Source: Diphasiastrum complanatum (Eukaryota > Streptophyta > Lycopodiopsida > Lycopodiales > Lycopodiaceae). Taken from it: DNA of 64,000 bases. The stretch lies in contig CM055095.1 of NCBI GenBank assembly GCA_029204225.1, positions 12,672,399-12,736,398 of the forward strand, read 5' to 3'. Numbering within the stretch: the first letter of the stretch is position 1; each line of letters opens with the position of its first letter. Of the stretch, positions 34,301 through 46,417 are shown piece after piece. The position numbers and the translations under genes were made by a program. The notes under the pieces are model-generated. The model saw nothing but the letters and a program-made list of their open reading frames with translations. It made no database searches and was not told the DNA's origin.

Positions 34301-37185
34301 GGAGAATCCATTCATTTGGATGATTAGCATGCCTATCAGATGGATACCCCAAATGCACATTTGACCAGGTGACTTAAATAGAAGAATTAACATGGTTCCA
34401 CATTACATTCTGATCCTTCCAAGTTAGTTATAAGCTTTGAACCCCTACTGACGCATCAAAACTAGGGACAAGCTTCACTGAACTAACAATTCCAATGTAA
34501 TCCACGTATCAGATTCCCCTTCCCCTTCTAACATCACAATTGACATCCAAAACTGCGGGTAACTCAATGGTTACAAAGATAACATTTATCAATTCAATTA
34601 AATGAGTTCAATCCAAGAAATTAATATTCAGTATTAAGCAATTATTTACAAGGATTACTGAAATCCTAACTGCGAAATACATTTCCCGATCACACTTACT
34701 ACCCCTGATGTCCACTCTTCTTACCTCCTTAGAATTTTCAGTTCCTTGAAAATCTATTTCAGCTAAGGTACAAAGAAGACGTAACAACATTGGTAAATGT
34801 TTTAAAAATTAATTACTGTAGGAAAAAGTCTAAAACAATTTCGTTTCTGGGCTGAATATCTGATATATAAAAAATCATTTACTAGTATGTAAAACAGTAT
34901 TAGTCTGATCTTTTGAATATAATTCACCATAGGATTTTACTGGAAATGAAATCAATTATGTAATTCCTATTATTACAAATTTTTCAATAAAATTGGACTA
35001 TTTTTTTTTTTTTATTGACTGGTTTGGCATTACTCCGTTAATATTGACAAAACCTATCCAAACATAGAATATGAAATTACATGAATGGAAATCCCACCAC
35101 TAGGATTTCAATAATTCTTGAATCGTATCCTATTAGATTTACAGTCTAGGTAAAGAATACTATTGCCACTCATTCAATCTGGTCACTTCATATTGTTTGA
35201 CAATTTTAATTCAAATTTGACGAGTATCTTGCACAAATGTTCACTTGACTGATTCCTAGCGATCAGCGTCGATTAGAAAACTATCAGACAAATAACTGAT
35301 TTCAAATTTTAATCAAATTGAAATTCAACAAAAAAGAAAAAAAATCAAATTTTAACTTTCAATCTGGGAGTTCTTAACTCCAAAAGTTTAAAAAATGACA
35401 GTACAGTAAAAACTGTCGGCAATTTCATTGCGGTTCCTTTTGTCAACTTTAACTTACCTATTACCAGAAATTAATTTAGACTTAGCGAAAGCACGGTCAC
35501 TAACTATGACTGATAAACTCAGTTTAATCAATTCACTAACCTAAACCGATTCCATAGATAACGAAAAAATGACCAAAATTTTGATTTTTTTGGAAAACTC
35601 AATTTTTGCTTTATTTTACGTAATTCGAAAATTCTGACAAAAATACTCTTAGTACAAAAGACAATCGAAATCGAAAAATTAGAACATTTTCCTATTTCTA
35701 ATGTTACTAACCCAATGTCAAACTGGCATGCAAAGCACACTACATCAGCCACAATACATCATTTCGGAATTTTTAACGTAAACTTCAGTTTTACGGAATT
35801 TGTAAGCCAATATTTGTGACCCAACTGTCAGAGCACATGCGTATGACCACTCAAATTGATTGTAAATCCATCATGCATGTCAGAATCACTCTGAGAATCA
35901 GCATGCAACCAATCCATTCAAGCACAATACTACAAATTAGGGAAATGACTAGCATGCAATCAGAACAATTCCAAATTTTGCCAATTTTACTCACAAAATT
36001 GCAAAACTTCAAATGATCATAACTTTGACTATAGGAACCAAATTGGGTGATGTAAAGCCCAGTACAAAGGGAGACCAAGTGAACAAGATGCTTGCCACAT
36101 CAGCCTGCCACCTAGTCTTCACACGTGCACGTCAGAGTGTCAAAAAATCTGTAGTAGGGCACATTTCCACAAGACAAAATCATGTAAAAGTGTGCAAACA
36201 CCCATTTCAGCCCAGAATTGATGCTACCAACAGTCTTAAACAATCAATTAGACTTCCATAAAGCATTCATACTGATCCTAAGATGTTGTATAGGCTGAGA
36301 ACAAAGATTTCTTGATTTGTAGAAGTCAAAATAGCTTCAAACTTGATGGAGATGGTGCATAAGCCACCGACCATCAATTTACAGATCTGATAGCTTGCTG
36401 GGAAGGTAAAAAAGAATGCTAATCATGTTGTAAATAATTCCAGAATGATCTCCTTATGGATTTGGAGAGATCCATCCCCCAAAAATCACCAAAAATGGTC
36501 ATTTTTTGAACTTTTTTTTACTTCCTACAAGCTCAATTGCTGGAATTCTTGGGAAAGCTTCAAAAGAATTTGGTTCACCTCTTTACAAGCTCTACATGGT
36601 GTTTTACAGCCAACTACTATCCAACTTTATGAAAAAACAAGCAAAAATGATGATTTTTGGCAATTTTCCGGTTTTTTCATCACAATAAAGTGGAAATTCA
36701 TGACATACAACTCTTCTCTAACACATGCAAACCAATTTAGAGTATTATAACCATCTAATTGATCTGATCATGCTGGATTTTGGTTCTTACTATCTATTTT
36801 GTGCCAAAAAGCATGAAAAACCAAGCAATTTTGACCAAAACATAGCCTAGAATTATAAATCCTTGGAAAGAACCGGCATGCATCATTAATTTCACCATTA
36901 ACGAACCTAAACGAAAGTACACTTGCTGGAAAATTCAGATCTACCAAAGATTCTATCTACACAAGAAAAAGCTCCAAAAAAGCTTTACAAATTGGCCTTC
37001 AAGGACAATTCTCCATAAAACCACAAAGAATCCCAACAGTAATGGATCTTAGCAAAATGCAAATTGAAACCGGGATAGTACACCCACTTGCACCCTTGCT
37101 ATCCACCTTAAAAGAGAATCCCAATGATCCAATCCAAAATTTCGACGAAAGGTAGCCCTTTTCCATGTTCTCCAATCTTCATAAG

Positions 37186-37201
37186 CCTTGCTCTGATACC
37201 A
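37186..37201 (-). promoter_or_regulatory. PBS of the LARD-like element
   Basis: The minus strand reads TGGTATCAGAGCAAGG, complementary to initiator tRNA-Met, one base from the LTR end. Confidence 0.88.
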
Positions 37202-37202
37202 A

Positions 37203-37721
37203 TGTAAGGGAAGCTCCCTAAGATCCTGCTTACAAGACAAAACACAATGGAAAACACACTATGGAGCAACCACCCAACCAAGTAGAAGCAATCAATCAAT
37301 TCTAGAGGCTTCATCCCCAAGCCAAGGAATAAGAAGCATGAAGGTAGAGTGAAACCCTGGCAATGAATCAATGATCACAATGAGGAGTAGGGCGAGTTTG
37401 GCCTCAATATATAGAGCCAAAAGCAACCTGGGCACATAGCCATGCATAGCCCTAAGTTCTCTATACATAGATTCACCTAGAATAGAGTCCTAAGGATGGA
37501 CCGACTATTCATAGAATTGCTATTGATAACTCTACACATGTCTTGACTGTCCCAGACCTTGTTTAAACTTCATTTAGTGTGTTCTGGGCCTCACAAGGAT
37601 ATTAGTTACTTTCGGGTCACATCTAGTATGACGTGGCATAGCTAATAGCTTGATTTACTGGAGTACCGTGTATCCAAGACTAGGAATATATTGAATCCTA
37701 CTTATGGCCATGGACATAACA
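37203..37721 (-). repeat. 5' LTR of the LARD-like element
   Basis: 519 bp, same length as its partner, followed by GGAAG. It carries the tRNA-primer site on its inner side, which fixes orientation. Confidence 0.9.
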
Positions 37722-38262
37722 GGAAGAGAGCTTAATCGTAAAAGTTCACAAAATCAGAAAGCAAGAGTGATGGAAAAGAGGTGGCGAAAAAATATAAGTG
37801 TTTGAGATTTTTGGTATATTGATGATATATCGGCGGATTAGACAAGTATTTAATGAAAGTGTGTCATTCGTTTTGAAGGTACAGACTGAACAATAAAGTA
37901 TCTAGTCCTAAAAAACAAAAATAAATAAATAAATGAAAATAAAAAAAATACACAAATGCTTTGCTCAGTTCGCAAAAGTTCAGCTCGATATTTATGAGTA
38001 TTGAACTGCGAATATAAATAATATAGACAATCTATGAAACAATGTATATGATATTGGCAACAAAGACTGTCGTTTTTTTCGTTAATGAGCGAAAAATGTA
38101 TGAGCGAAAAATGATATGGTATGGGCGAAAAATGTATGAGCGAAAAATGTGAAGGTGTCGAGTTTTTCGCATATTTCCAATATGCTGTAAACATGGAAAC
38201 ATGGTGAAAACAAAGGAAAGTAACAAATGAATATGCAACATACTAGTGAAATATTATTTTTT
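37722..38262. other. Non-coding, with a GAGCGAAAAATG minisatellite
   Basis: 38,085-38,150 contains four copies of tgagcgaaaaatgta-like units (one reads tgggcgaaaaatgta). No convincing gene; short ORFs read through the repeat. Confidence 0.65.
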
Positions 38263-38571
38263 TCATGATTCATATTCTTCTGTATGTTTCGATTTATGTG
38301 TTTTGCTACTTTTTCTCTCATTCCTCCATCTTCGAGAAATTCGAGAAGTTTCGTAATTTTTGGTAGAGGCAATGACATCTTCCAAAGACGCCATCAATCC
38401 ATGTCGACAATAACGATCCATTTTCTTAGGCAAGCCGCACAAGAACCATTCGTTTTGCATAGGAACTGGATACGGGGCTCCTAATATTCCTATTAAATTC
38501 TTAACTCTACGAGTATACTTTCTAAGTGATTCCTTCTGCTTTTTCTCAACAGAATTAAGTCGTGCCAACAA
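38263..38571 (-). pseudogene. Retrotransposon gag fragment
   Basis: 102 codons containing LNSVEKKQKESLRKYTRRVK, then NLIGILGAPYPVPMQNEWFL and CGLPKKMDRYCRHG, followed by a Lys/Arg/Ser-rich tail. The pattern (ESLRxYxRRxKNL...PYPxP...WFLxGLPKKM) fits the gag domain of gypsy-type elements. Neither zinc knuckle nor pol follows; the element was cut on the low-coordinate side. Confidence 0.6.
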
Positions 38572-39531
38572 TCTAGTGGAGTATCCTATCTGCTTAAGGA
38601 ATGTTGCTTTTAAGGCATTCCAAGTCTCTTCTTTTGTATGATAAGTGTATGTAAGAAGGTGAATGGAATGTGATATGTAATATTCACAATGAATACTCCA
38701 GTGACATATCTAGTATCCAAAGATATTTGGGTAAATTGCTTTCAGAAACACCAATGGTGAAACGATTTGGTCAAGGTCTATGATTATAAAGGTTACTTTA
38801 TCGTTCAGGCTCTTAAAATAGCAGTGAGCAATCAGATCAGACAGCAACTAGCAAATAGATTCATCAAACAGAATCACATTGACTAATGATTTCTCTTAAT
38901 CGTACACAGAGAATTAATTCTTATCACAGGAGCATCAAACAAGTTTATTATCTGAACACATAGCTCATTCAAAATTGAAAGAAGTTCTGCTTATGGTTAT
39001 GCTTAATAGCTTCGGCTAATTCTTTGCACACATTAGTTAGAATTGTTGCTCTCTGGTGATGCCTGAAAATCCAAGTTAGAGAAACTGAAATTCAGTAAGA
39101 AATAAAAGGTATGTGTGACACAGATAGAGAAGTATCACAACAGTAACAGATTGTTCAGAGTATATTCGCTCAATTGATAAGAAGTAATGTTGTAAGAGAT
39201 GGCAGAAGGAAAGAATGCTCAAGCTTATAGAAACTGGCTCTCTTCTCTCTATTGATACTCAGAATCTGTGCGTCTGTACAATGGCACGAAGTGACGACCT
39301 TATAGGAACGATCACTGGCCTAAATGACGATTATCAACCGTTAAATGTCGGTTGAGATCCACTAATGTGTCTCTATAGAATGTCGCACAAAATGCCACGA
39401 GTTCTAACCTAAAAGTGAATCTACAAGATGCAAATAGGCCTTTACATGAATTTAGCACTATAGCACATTTACATGTATAAAAATTGAAAATTTTTACAAT
39501 ATAAAACAATAACTTTGGATAATGTGGGAAC
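38572..39531. other. No recognised gene
   Basis: Sequence between the gag scrap and the next copia element. Frequent stops in all frames; a minus ORF at 39,312-39,599 is a shadow of the copia protease. Confidence 0.45.
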
Positions 39532-41285
39532 ATGAGGCTCCACAGAGAACTACAAGATATCGATTCATGGTATTTGGAATCGGGAGCAGCACAGCACATG
39601 ACTCACCACCATGACTGGTTCCAAGACTACAAGTCATACACCCATTCTAGAGTTGTACAATTAGGAGACAACTCATCTCATACTATCGAGGGTGAAGAAA
39701 TTATCAAAATCAAATTTCAGAGTGGTGATGTAAAATTTATGTCCAATGTTCTTCATATTCCAAATATTACCAAAAATCTGCTTTCAATAAGCAAAATCAC
39801 TGATTCTGGTCATAGGGTCAAATTCGATACAGAGGGTTGCACTATTCTTGACAAATCTAGGAAAGTTTTAGCTTTCGGTAGGAGGAATGGCTATCTTTAC
39901 AAGCTAATCCATTGTTATTCTACAAATAGTCAAGCTCTTCATACTTCAACTTCTGAATCAACTGATATGTTATGGTATTTTAGACTAGGCCATTTAAACT
40001 TCAAAAGTAAAAACAAATGTCAAATCTGAATTTAGTGCAAGGTCTACCATCTATTAGCAAATCGACTTCTCTTTTTTTAAGTTCTATTATCAACAAACAT
40101 GCTAGAAGTCCATTCAATTCTAATTCTGTCCATTCATCTAAAGATTTGCTAGATCTTGTACATAGTGACATTTGTGGCCCTATGCAGACTGTTTCCACAA
40201 GGGGAGCCATTTACTTTCTAACCTCTATTGATGATTTTTCTCGAAGAACTGTCACCTACTTCTTGAAGAACAAATATGAAGCATTTAAATTCTTCAAACA
40301 ATTCAAGGCATCTGCTGAAAATCAAACACAGAGTAGTCAAGGCTCTATGCATTGATGGAGGGGGAGAATATATCTCCACCGAAATCAAGGAGTTATGCAA
40401 GGCGAATGGAATACACCAACAATTTACAATGAGCTATTCACCTCAGTCCAATGGTATAACTAAAAGAAAGAACCACTGATCGAAAGTGCCAAGAGCATGC
40501 TGGCCCATGTCTCTCTTCCAAAGAAATTCTGGGCGGAAGCTATTATGACTATTGCCTTTCTGCAGAATCGATACATTACAAAAGCTCTAAACAACAAAAC
40601 ACCTTATGAGGTATGGACAGGATCAAAACCCTCACTCAAGCACATTCGAATTTTAGACGCATTGCTTACTCTCAAATCCCTACTGATTTAAGGAAGAAGC
40701 TAGATGATACTAGCACGAAATCGATTTTCATTGGCTATTCTCCATATCACAAGGCTTGTAAACTCTATAATCCGAACACATAAAAGTCATTCACAAGTAG
40801 AGACGTCATTTTTGTGGAAGATCAGTTCTTCAACCACAAGGGAAAGACTCCAGAATATTCTGATTCCAAAGCCGAAACCAGCTCCGAACTCAGGATCGAA
40901 CATCAAAAAATCAATACAGACTCAGATAGTGAGTCAGATCTTCAACGAGTCAAATTGCATCAGAGGATCGAGTTCAACCTAGAAGATCGAATCAATCCAG
41001 ATAGTCTCCATCCTGATTTATAGATGATCCAGTCTGTTACTTTGTGCAAGAACCATGCACTGTATTAGAGGCAATGTCAACTCAAGAGGCTGATCAATGA
41101 AAAGCCGCAATGGACACAGAATTTGATTCTCTAATTGAGAATCAAACATGGACTACAACAAAGCTACCAAAGGATCGAAATCTGATTCCATGCAAATGGT
41201 TATTCAAAGCAAAGTATGATGCTAAAGAAAAACTAAATTGATACAGACTAGTTGCCAAAGGTTTTTCACAAATTCCAGACGAGGA
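39532..41285 (+). pseudogene. Copia protease-integrase-RT start (first half of a split element)
   Basis: Protease: SWYLESGAAQHMTHHHDWF (active site ESGA rather than DSGA) through FMSNVLHIPNITKNLLSISK. Pre-integrase: LWYFRLGHLNFKS. Integrase: LDLVHSDICGPMQTVSTRGA and FLTSIDDFSRRTVTYFLKNK. A shift then gives ALCIDGGGEYISTEIKELCK and YSPQSNGITKRKNH. RT begins with EFDSLIENQTWTTTKLPKDR and PCKWLFKAKYDAKEKLN, then VAKGFSQIP, where copia sequence stops at about 41,285. Several shifts and stops. It resumes at 42,950. Confidence 0.85.
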
Positions 41286-41423
41286 GAGTGCAAGCAAGCA
41301 TGATGAAGAGAGTACAAGAAATCATGGGAGGAGGAGATGTAGTTGGAGGTTTAAATTTTTCCACCAAAAAACTTTCTAAGGGTCATATACCTTGCAAGGT
41401 TTACAATATCAAGTAGAAATAGT

Positions 41424-41428
<5 letters not shown>

Positions 41429-41512
<84 letters not shown>
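41429..41512. repeat. (AG)42 microsatellite
   Basis: 84 bp of perfect AG dinucleotides inside the insertion in copia RT. Confidence 0.97.
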
Positions 41513-41515
<3 letters not shown>

Positions 41516-42374
41516 TCTGACGTCCGAGATGCCTGATGGAAGTGCATCCCTCTCCATCTCTGCTACTTAGAAATAAATCCCCATACTGGTGTTTACAGGG
41601 CGCTCAGGAGGATGAACAGAGGAGGTGTTCTAAATTTCCTTTATGTTGTTTTCTTTGTAGTTCTTTCATTTCTTATTAAGCAGGAAGCTTAGGTTTAACC
41701 CTCTGTTGTTTTTGTAGACCGACACAAGCCCTACCAGCGATTGACAGCTCTCTTTGCTTTACTTTCAGTATTATAAGCATAAGCAAAGGTTACTTTACAA
41801 ATTTGCAGGTTTACAATTTATTATGTATGAGAAACAAGGTAGATGTTGCCCAAATTTTCTTTAAAACGCCTTTCTATTCCACAGAATATATTTATTGTGA
41901 ACCAAACCATTCCAAGAAGGGCTTTACTGGTACTTAAACCTACAATACATATTAGTTTGCTGGAAAATGTAACATGAACCTGTAACTCAATAAAATTTCG
42001 TATGCAAAACTTGTAAATAGCCACCAACACTCACAACAAGTGATTATTTCATTTGTGCCTCTACTCTTGCCTTTCCCACTGATTTAGAAACAGAACCGGT
42101 TTCACAAAAAGCAATAGAAAGCAACCAAATTCACCTAAACCACTATTGGAAAGAACAAGAAGTCTGAAGAGGAAAAAATTCCACCGTAACCTCTAAAGAA
42201 ACCGTTGCTTCACCAAAGTGCCAACAGCAAAGTAATTGGCAACAATGGAACTCAAACATAATTTCTTCCTTAAAACCAATCCTAAGTGGTTGAAAATCAA
42301 ACCGAATGTGATCCTGCTAGTGCACTTACTATTGCACTTCGAAAAAGCGCTTCAACAGGATCCAACCGTTAAGC

Positions 42375-42760
42375 ATGCCAAACAAAGCAACAACAAAGGG
42401 AACGGGTGGTGGATAAACCAACCCAACCAAACCTAGATTGTACAGATCTAGCCCCCAAGCTATGGATCAATCACAGTCATAATAAGAGAAATCACACTAG
42501 CAGCACGGTAGCTACCAATCACAGACTCAAGCATACACTAGTGAGAGACCAATAGGTATACTTATACCCTCCAAGGCCCATGCACCACTAGTAGTGCACT
42601 GTGACACCTCACTGGACACCTGTGCAGCCTATCTAGGCCACGTCATCCAGTTCTCTAATGACTCATTGACGAACCCATACCAACTCCTCCACCATGTGTT
42701 TAGGCCTACAACCATTAATTATGACCATGTACACATAAGGGTCCCAATTCCCTTACAGTC
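42375..42760 (-). repeat. Dispersed repeat family C, copy 2
   Basis: Shares ggtggataaaccaacccaac, acagatctagcccccaagct and aggtatacttataccctcca with copies at about 19,010 and 56,530, and continues with copy 1 into attaattatgaccat.ta. Confidence 0.65.
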
Positions 42761-42949
42761 ACAATTAACTTACGGGTTGATGGTCTACCAGTATCTAGCA
42801 TGGACACGCTACCCGAGGCCAATTATGGGCATGACAACGAGCTTGGTACAAGAAACTCGACAATCTTCTGAAGTCTCTAGACTTCGTTCCTACACAACCG
42901 GATTGTAATGTCTATATAAGAAGAGTAGAAAGAAGCTTTGTGATTCTAA

Positions 42950-43885
42950 AAAATTTTGTAGATGACTCCGTGATGATAGGAAACTCTTTAATGCTAATCA
43001 AGAAAAGAGTCAGATTTGTATAAGTTACAAAATCACAGATCTAGGAGAAGCGACGAAATGTCTTGGGCTTCAGATCAGAAGAGATCGAATGAGAGGAGTA
43101 ATGCATCTGAGTCAATCAGAATACGCCGAAAAGGTGCTAAAGCAGTACTGAATGTTGGACTGCAAAGAAAAAGCCACACCGTAACTGGAGCCGGATTGAC
43201 GAAACAAGATTGCCCGAACACTGATGGGGAGCGACAGAAGATGGAAGGTATACCATACCAGAACCTGATCGGTAGTCTGATGTACCTTACAATTTGTACC
43301 AAACCCAACTTGGTCTTCCCTGTCTATGCATTGAGCCAATTCTCCTCCAACTCTGGCATGGCACATTGACAAATGGCGAAAAGAATTCTGCAATATCTGA
43401 AATGCACCCAAAATATGGGATTGACCTACAAAGTAGAAAAAGAAGAAAACGGAGTCGGGCTGCAACACTACAGTGATGCAAGCTGGGCAAGCTGCAAGGA
43501 GGACAGAAAGTCTGTGATAGAAGGATGTTCGATAGCATGTGGAGCAGCAATCAGCTAGACATGCAAGAAAGAAACATTAGTGGCTCAATCCTCATGCGAA
43601 GTTGAATATGTCGCAGCTTTCGAAGATGGCGAATGAGATAATATGGTTGCAGATGATGTTGGAGGCAATTGGCATACAACAAAGAGAACCATGCACAATG
43701 ATGATGGATTCTCAGAGTGCCATATATCTATCCCAGGATCCAGTCTTTCATTCGAAGACCAAACACATACCTTTGAAGTATCATCACATTCGAGACCTGA
43801 TCTCGAAAGGAGAGCTGAATGTCCAATATATAAAATCCGAAGATATGGTTGTAGATTTGCTCATGAAGCCGCCCGACTAGCCACT
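42950..43885 (+). pseudogene. Copia RT end and RNase H (second half of the split element)
   Basis: Starts with VDDSVMIGNSLML, the RT catalytic YVDD region with Tyr lost at the junction. It continues ITDLGEATKCLGLQI, LSQSEYAEKVLKQY, GIPYQNLIGSLMYLTICTKP and ILQYLKCTQNMGLTY. RNase H: HYSDASWASCKEDRKSV, VAQSSCEVEYVAA, MMMDSQSAIYLSQDPVFHSK. The tail reads LNVQYIKSEDMVVDLLMKPP. Stops at about 43,367 and 43,556 and a shift near 43,620 disable it. Confidence 0.85.
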
Positions 43886-43950
43886 CTTCACGAAACAAAG
43901 AAAGGCAATAGGACTGGACATACATAAAGGTTGTAACATTCAAGAGAGAG

Positions 43951-44611
43951 TGTTTGAAATGGTGAACTCTTGCAACCTTGCCGAAGAGATTCCGAAGGAC
44001 GAAGATGTCCCAAAGGACAAAAATATCTCGAAGTTTGAAGACACCCTGAAGGTCAACCACACCTCGAAGTTCAAAGATGTCTTGAAGGACGAAGATGTCC
44101 CGAAGGCCAAAAACTCTCGCAATCAACATAAGGCCCAAGCTCGACGAAGCGAAGGCAAAGACCAACTGAAGTAGGTCAACGTCTGAAACTGCAAGGGGCC
44201 ACCCTACGGTTCCATACGAAGCACTACGAAGAGATTGCGGTCACCGCGGTCTGAAGGCCTTGTACCTTCACGACCACCGCCAAGTGACGTTAACAGAGCC
44301 GCCAAGGCAACGTAAAGAGAGGGTAGCTAACCAGTAGTTAGGTGTAAACATGTCTTGTAAACTCCACGTAGTGGATATAAACATAGGATGGATTGCTAGA
44401 ATGGGCGGTTGATCAGAGATGCAAAAGAAAAAATTGTTATGCATGAAGGTCTGCCAACGAGCAGAACATAGAAAGTTCGTGAGAGGAGTGTCCGCCAACG
44501 AGTGAGACCGTGAACGGCTCACTCGAATTAAAATCAAATTGCAAAATGCTTCCAGTTCTTGCATCTTTCATTGTTCGTGTCATTTCGTCTGATCGAATGC
44601 TTTGAAGTTTG
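43951..44611 (+). repeat. 3' LTR of the split copia element, truncated
   Basis: Begins TGTTTGAAATGG directly after a purine run (CAAGAGAGAG). It is interrupted at 44,611 by the start of another LTR. Its right part matches 19,600-19,930, where the sequence continues further. Confidence 0.7.
43983..44108 (+). repeat. 18-bp minisatellite in LTR, 7 copies
   Basis: Degenerate unit gaagatgtcccgaaggac repeated seven times with exact 18-bp period, near the start of the LTR. The plus frame reads as hexapeptides of EDVPKD type. Confidence 0.85.
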
Positions 44612-45442
44612 TGTGAAAAATGCAAAAATTATGTTTGGTCAAGGCCAAAACCGTGTATATAGGATGATTACACATGTGTGGAGCCTGTTCCCACGTGTGA
44701 AATTAGCGTACTTGTCATGTACCATGATCATATAGGCTGTACATATAATTTAATTCAAGTTCTAGTGGCTAAAAAGGCCAAAAACTAGTTTTCTAGACAT
44801 ATGACACATGGCATCAATCTATTGATTGCATGAGCCACATCCTTTGGTTAGGTGTCACAACCCATGTGTAGAGTACATCTCACATGTGTGGAATAAGCTG
44901 AAGTAGTCGAGTTTTGACTTCTAGAAGATTTCCAAGTAGATCTCCATATAGTAGGAAATTAGACCAAAAATGCTCAAAATAGAAAGTTTGATCCAAGTGT
45001 CAATTTTGCATGATGATTCACCATATGACAAAGCATCCTCACACGTGTGAGATCTGATGCATGATCAGTACCTCAAGCTCCAAGAAGTGTATATATAGAG
45101 GCATATTTGGCCATAATCAACATGAAACATCAATCTTGATTTTAGAAGCAATTTTGTGTCAATCCCTCCATTTGTCTTCATTTGTTTTGAATGTTTTGAG
45201 TTTCTATCATAGTGTACTTTGTTTTCAGGTTGGAGTCCGTACTCTGACAGGTTTTCACGCGTGTGAAACCATCAAGTACATTTACCTTCATTAATGATTG
45301 TTCTTGTTAGACTTTCATGTCTAAATTGATCTAGATTGATCTAAATCTTGTATAGATTGATAGATCAATTGTATCTAACATCCAATCCCTCTTGTGGATC
45401 AGATTAGAATCCATTCTTGGTCCTATTTTGCAGGTTTCCACA
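44612..45442 (+). repeat. Copia-type LTR rich in CACRYGTGTG palindromes
   Basis: 831 bp from TGTGAAAAATGC to TTTCCACA, followed by a PBS. The ends resemble the LTR at 2,091-2,791 (same family, diverged). It contains five or more CACATGTGTG/CACACGTGTG/CACGCGTGTG palindromes. Confidence 0.7.
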
Positions 45443-45455
45443 TGGTATTAGAGCT
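45443..45455 (+). promoter_or_regulatory. PBS (one mismatch)
   Basis: TGGTATTAGAGCT, the initiator-Met-type primer site with C to T at position 7. It is followed by ~490 bp of leader and then a second LTR fragment. Confidence 0.7.
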
Positions 45456-45949
45456 AAGTACAAGAGGATTCATTGATATTGATGGGGTTGATCCAAAACT
45501 AAGCCCAAATTAGCAAGTTTTTGGAAACTAGCTAATTTTTGTGTAGCGAGTTGGATTTGATAGGTATTCTCAATATTTTTGGACCAGAACTTGTTGTGGG
45601 CTGTAGGAACACTTTTCACACGTGTCTACAGGTCCGGTTTTGGTTGAGAAAATTCAAAAAAAATTACAATTTGACTCACACACCCAAATTGAGAGATTTT
45701 TAGTGCAAAATCAAGCTTTTCTATAGAGATTCTATTCCTATGATTTGTTCTTGGATTAGATCAGCCAAAAAATTAAATTCGAAGCTTGAATCAGGTGCAT
45801 TAAATGACTTTCTCTGATTTTTTGAGTGCATGTTGAAGTTGAGAGAGATATTGCCAAAAATCATAGATTAAGGAGCGATTTTGCAAGATTGAGACTAGAA
45901 TCTAAATTTCCATCATTCTAGATTGGTTCATGAGTGATAGGATTGTGTC

Positions 45950-46405
45950 TATTGAATCTAGACCCAAAAATAGTAGGGTTTACATTTTGGAGGGAAAGCC
46001 AAGTGGCCAAATAGGGTTTGAAAACTCTATAAAAGGATGTAACTCGTGGAGAGACACATCTTCTCTCTTTTCTCTCTCATTTCATCATTATACATGGTTC
46101 TCTTTGGGTTCTACTACTCATTGGTGCACTATCTTGGTGTTATCTTGCAATCTTGTGTGTAGAATGCTCATTTATTGTTATTTTCGGTTCCACACGTGTG
46201 AAATACAGTAGGGTACTATAATTGTACGGACAAAAAACATATTTTATGTTTTGGTTCATGTTTGATCAGTATCTCTTAGAGTTTGCATCTCATTTTGTGT
46301 GTAGATGCTGATTTTTTTCCATTGGCAGGATTGTTGGTTTGCTCCTTATTGTAACCAAAGATCAAGAACATGGATTGGAACTTGAATGATCTGAAATCTT
46401 TCACA
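45950..46405 (+). repeat. LTR (3' two-thirds) of the 12,694-type family
   Basis: Matches 12,890-13,342: attgaatctagacccaaaa, the TATA-like CTATAAAAGG at about 46,028, and the CACACGTGTG palindrome at about 46,192. It ends TCTTTCACA. Its 5' third is replaced by leader-like sequence, suggesting recombination between related elements. Confidence 0.75.
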
Positions 46406-46417
46406 TGGTATCAGAGC
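46406..46417 (+). promoter_or_regulatory. PBS (initiator Met tRNA type)
   Basis: TGGTATCAGAGC immediately after the LTR end at 46,405. Confidence 0.88.

Larger units (their letters stand above)
30810..37721 (-). mobile_element. Full-length non-coding LTR retrotransposon (LARD-like), 6.9 kb
   Basis: Two 519-bp direct LTRs (30,810-31,328 and 37,203-37,721) both start TGTAAG and end CATAACA. On the minus strand the order is 5' LTR (high coordinates), one base, PBS TGGTATCAGAGCAAGG, 5.87 kb internal region, polypurine tract GAGAAGGGAAGAA, 3' LTR. Flanking 5-mers are AGAAG (left) and GGAAG (right), a target duplication with one mismatch. The internal region has no ORF with any gag or pol similarity. 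Known: large retrotransposon derivatives keep LTR, PBS and PPT and move with enzymes from other elements. The LTRs differ at scattered positions, so the insertion is not very recent. The word CTGGAGTA recurs in the LTR and the adjoining internal region (31,500-32,790). Confidence 0.88.
41286..42949. other. Insertion splitting the copia RT
   Basis: About 1.66 kb between RT words GFSQIP and the catalytic VDD box. It contains an (AG)42 tract, no credible ORF, and a family C repeat toward the right end. A TATA-like tctatataag lies at about 42,911. No clear target duplication was found. Confidence 0.6.

Noticed and set aside
31342-37185. Short ORFs inside the LARD-like element
   Set aside because: None exceeds about 100 codons or shows gag/pol motifs; AT-rich DNA of this length gives such ORFs by chance.
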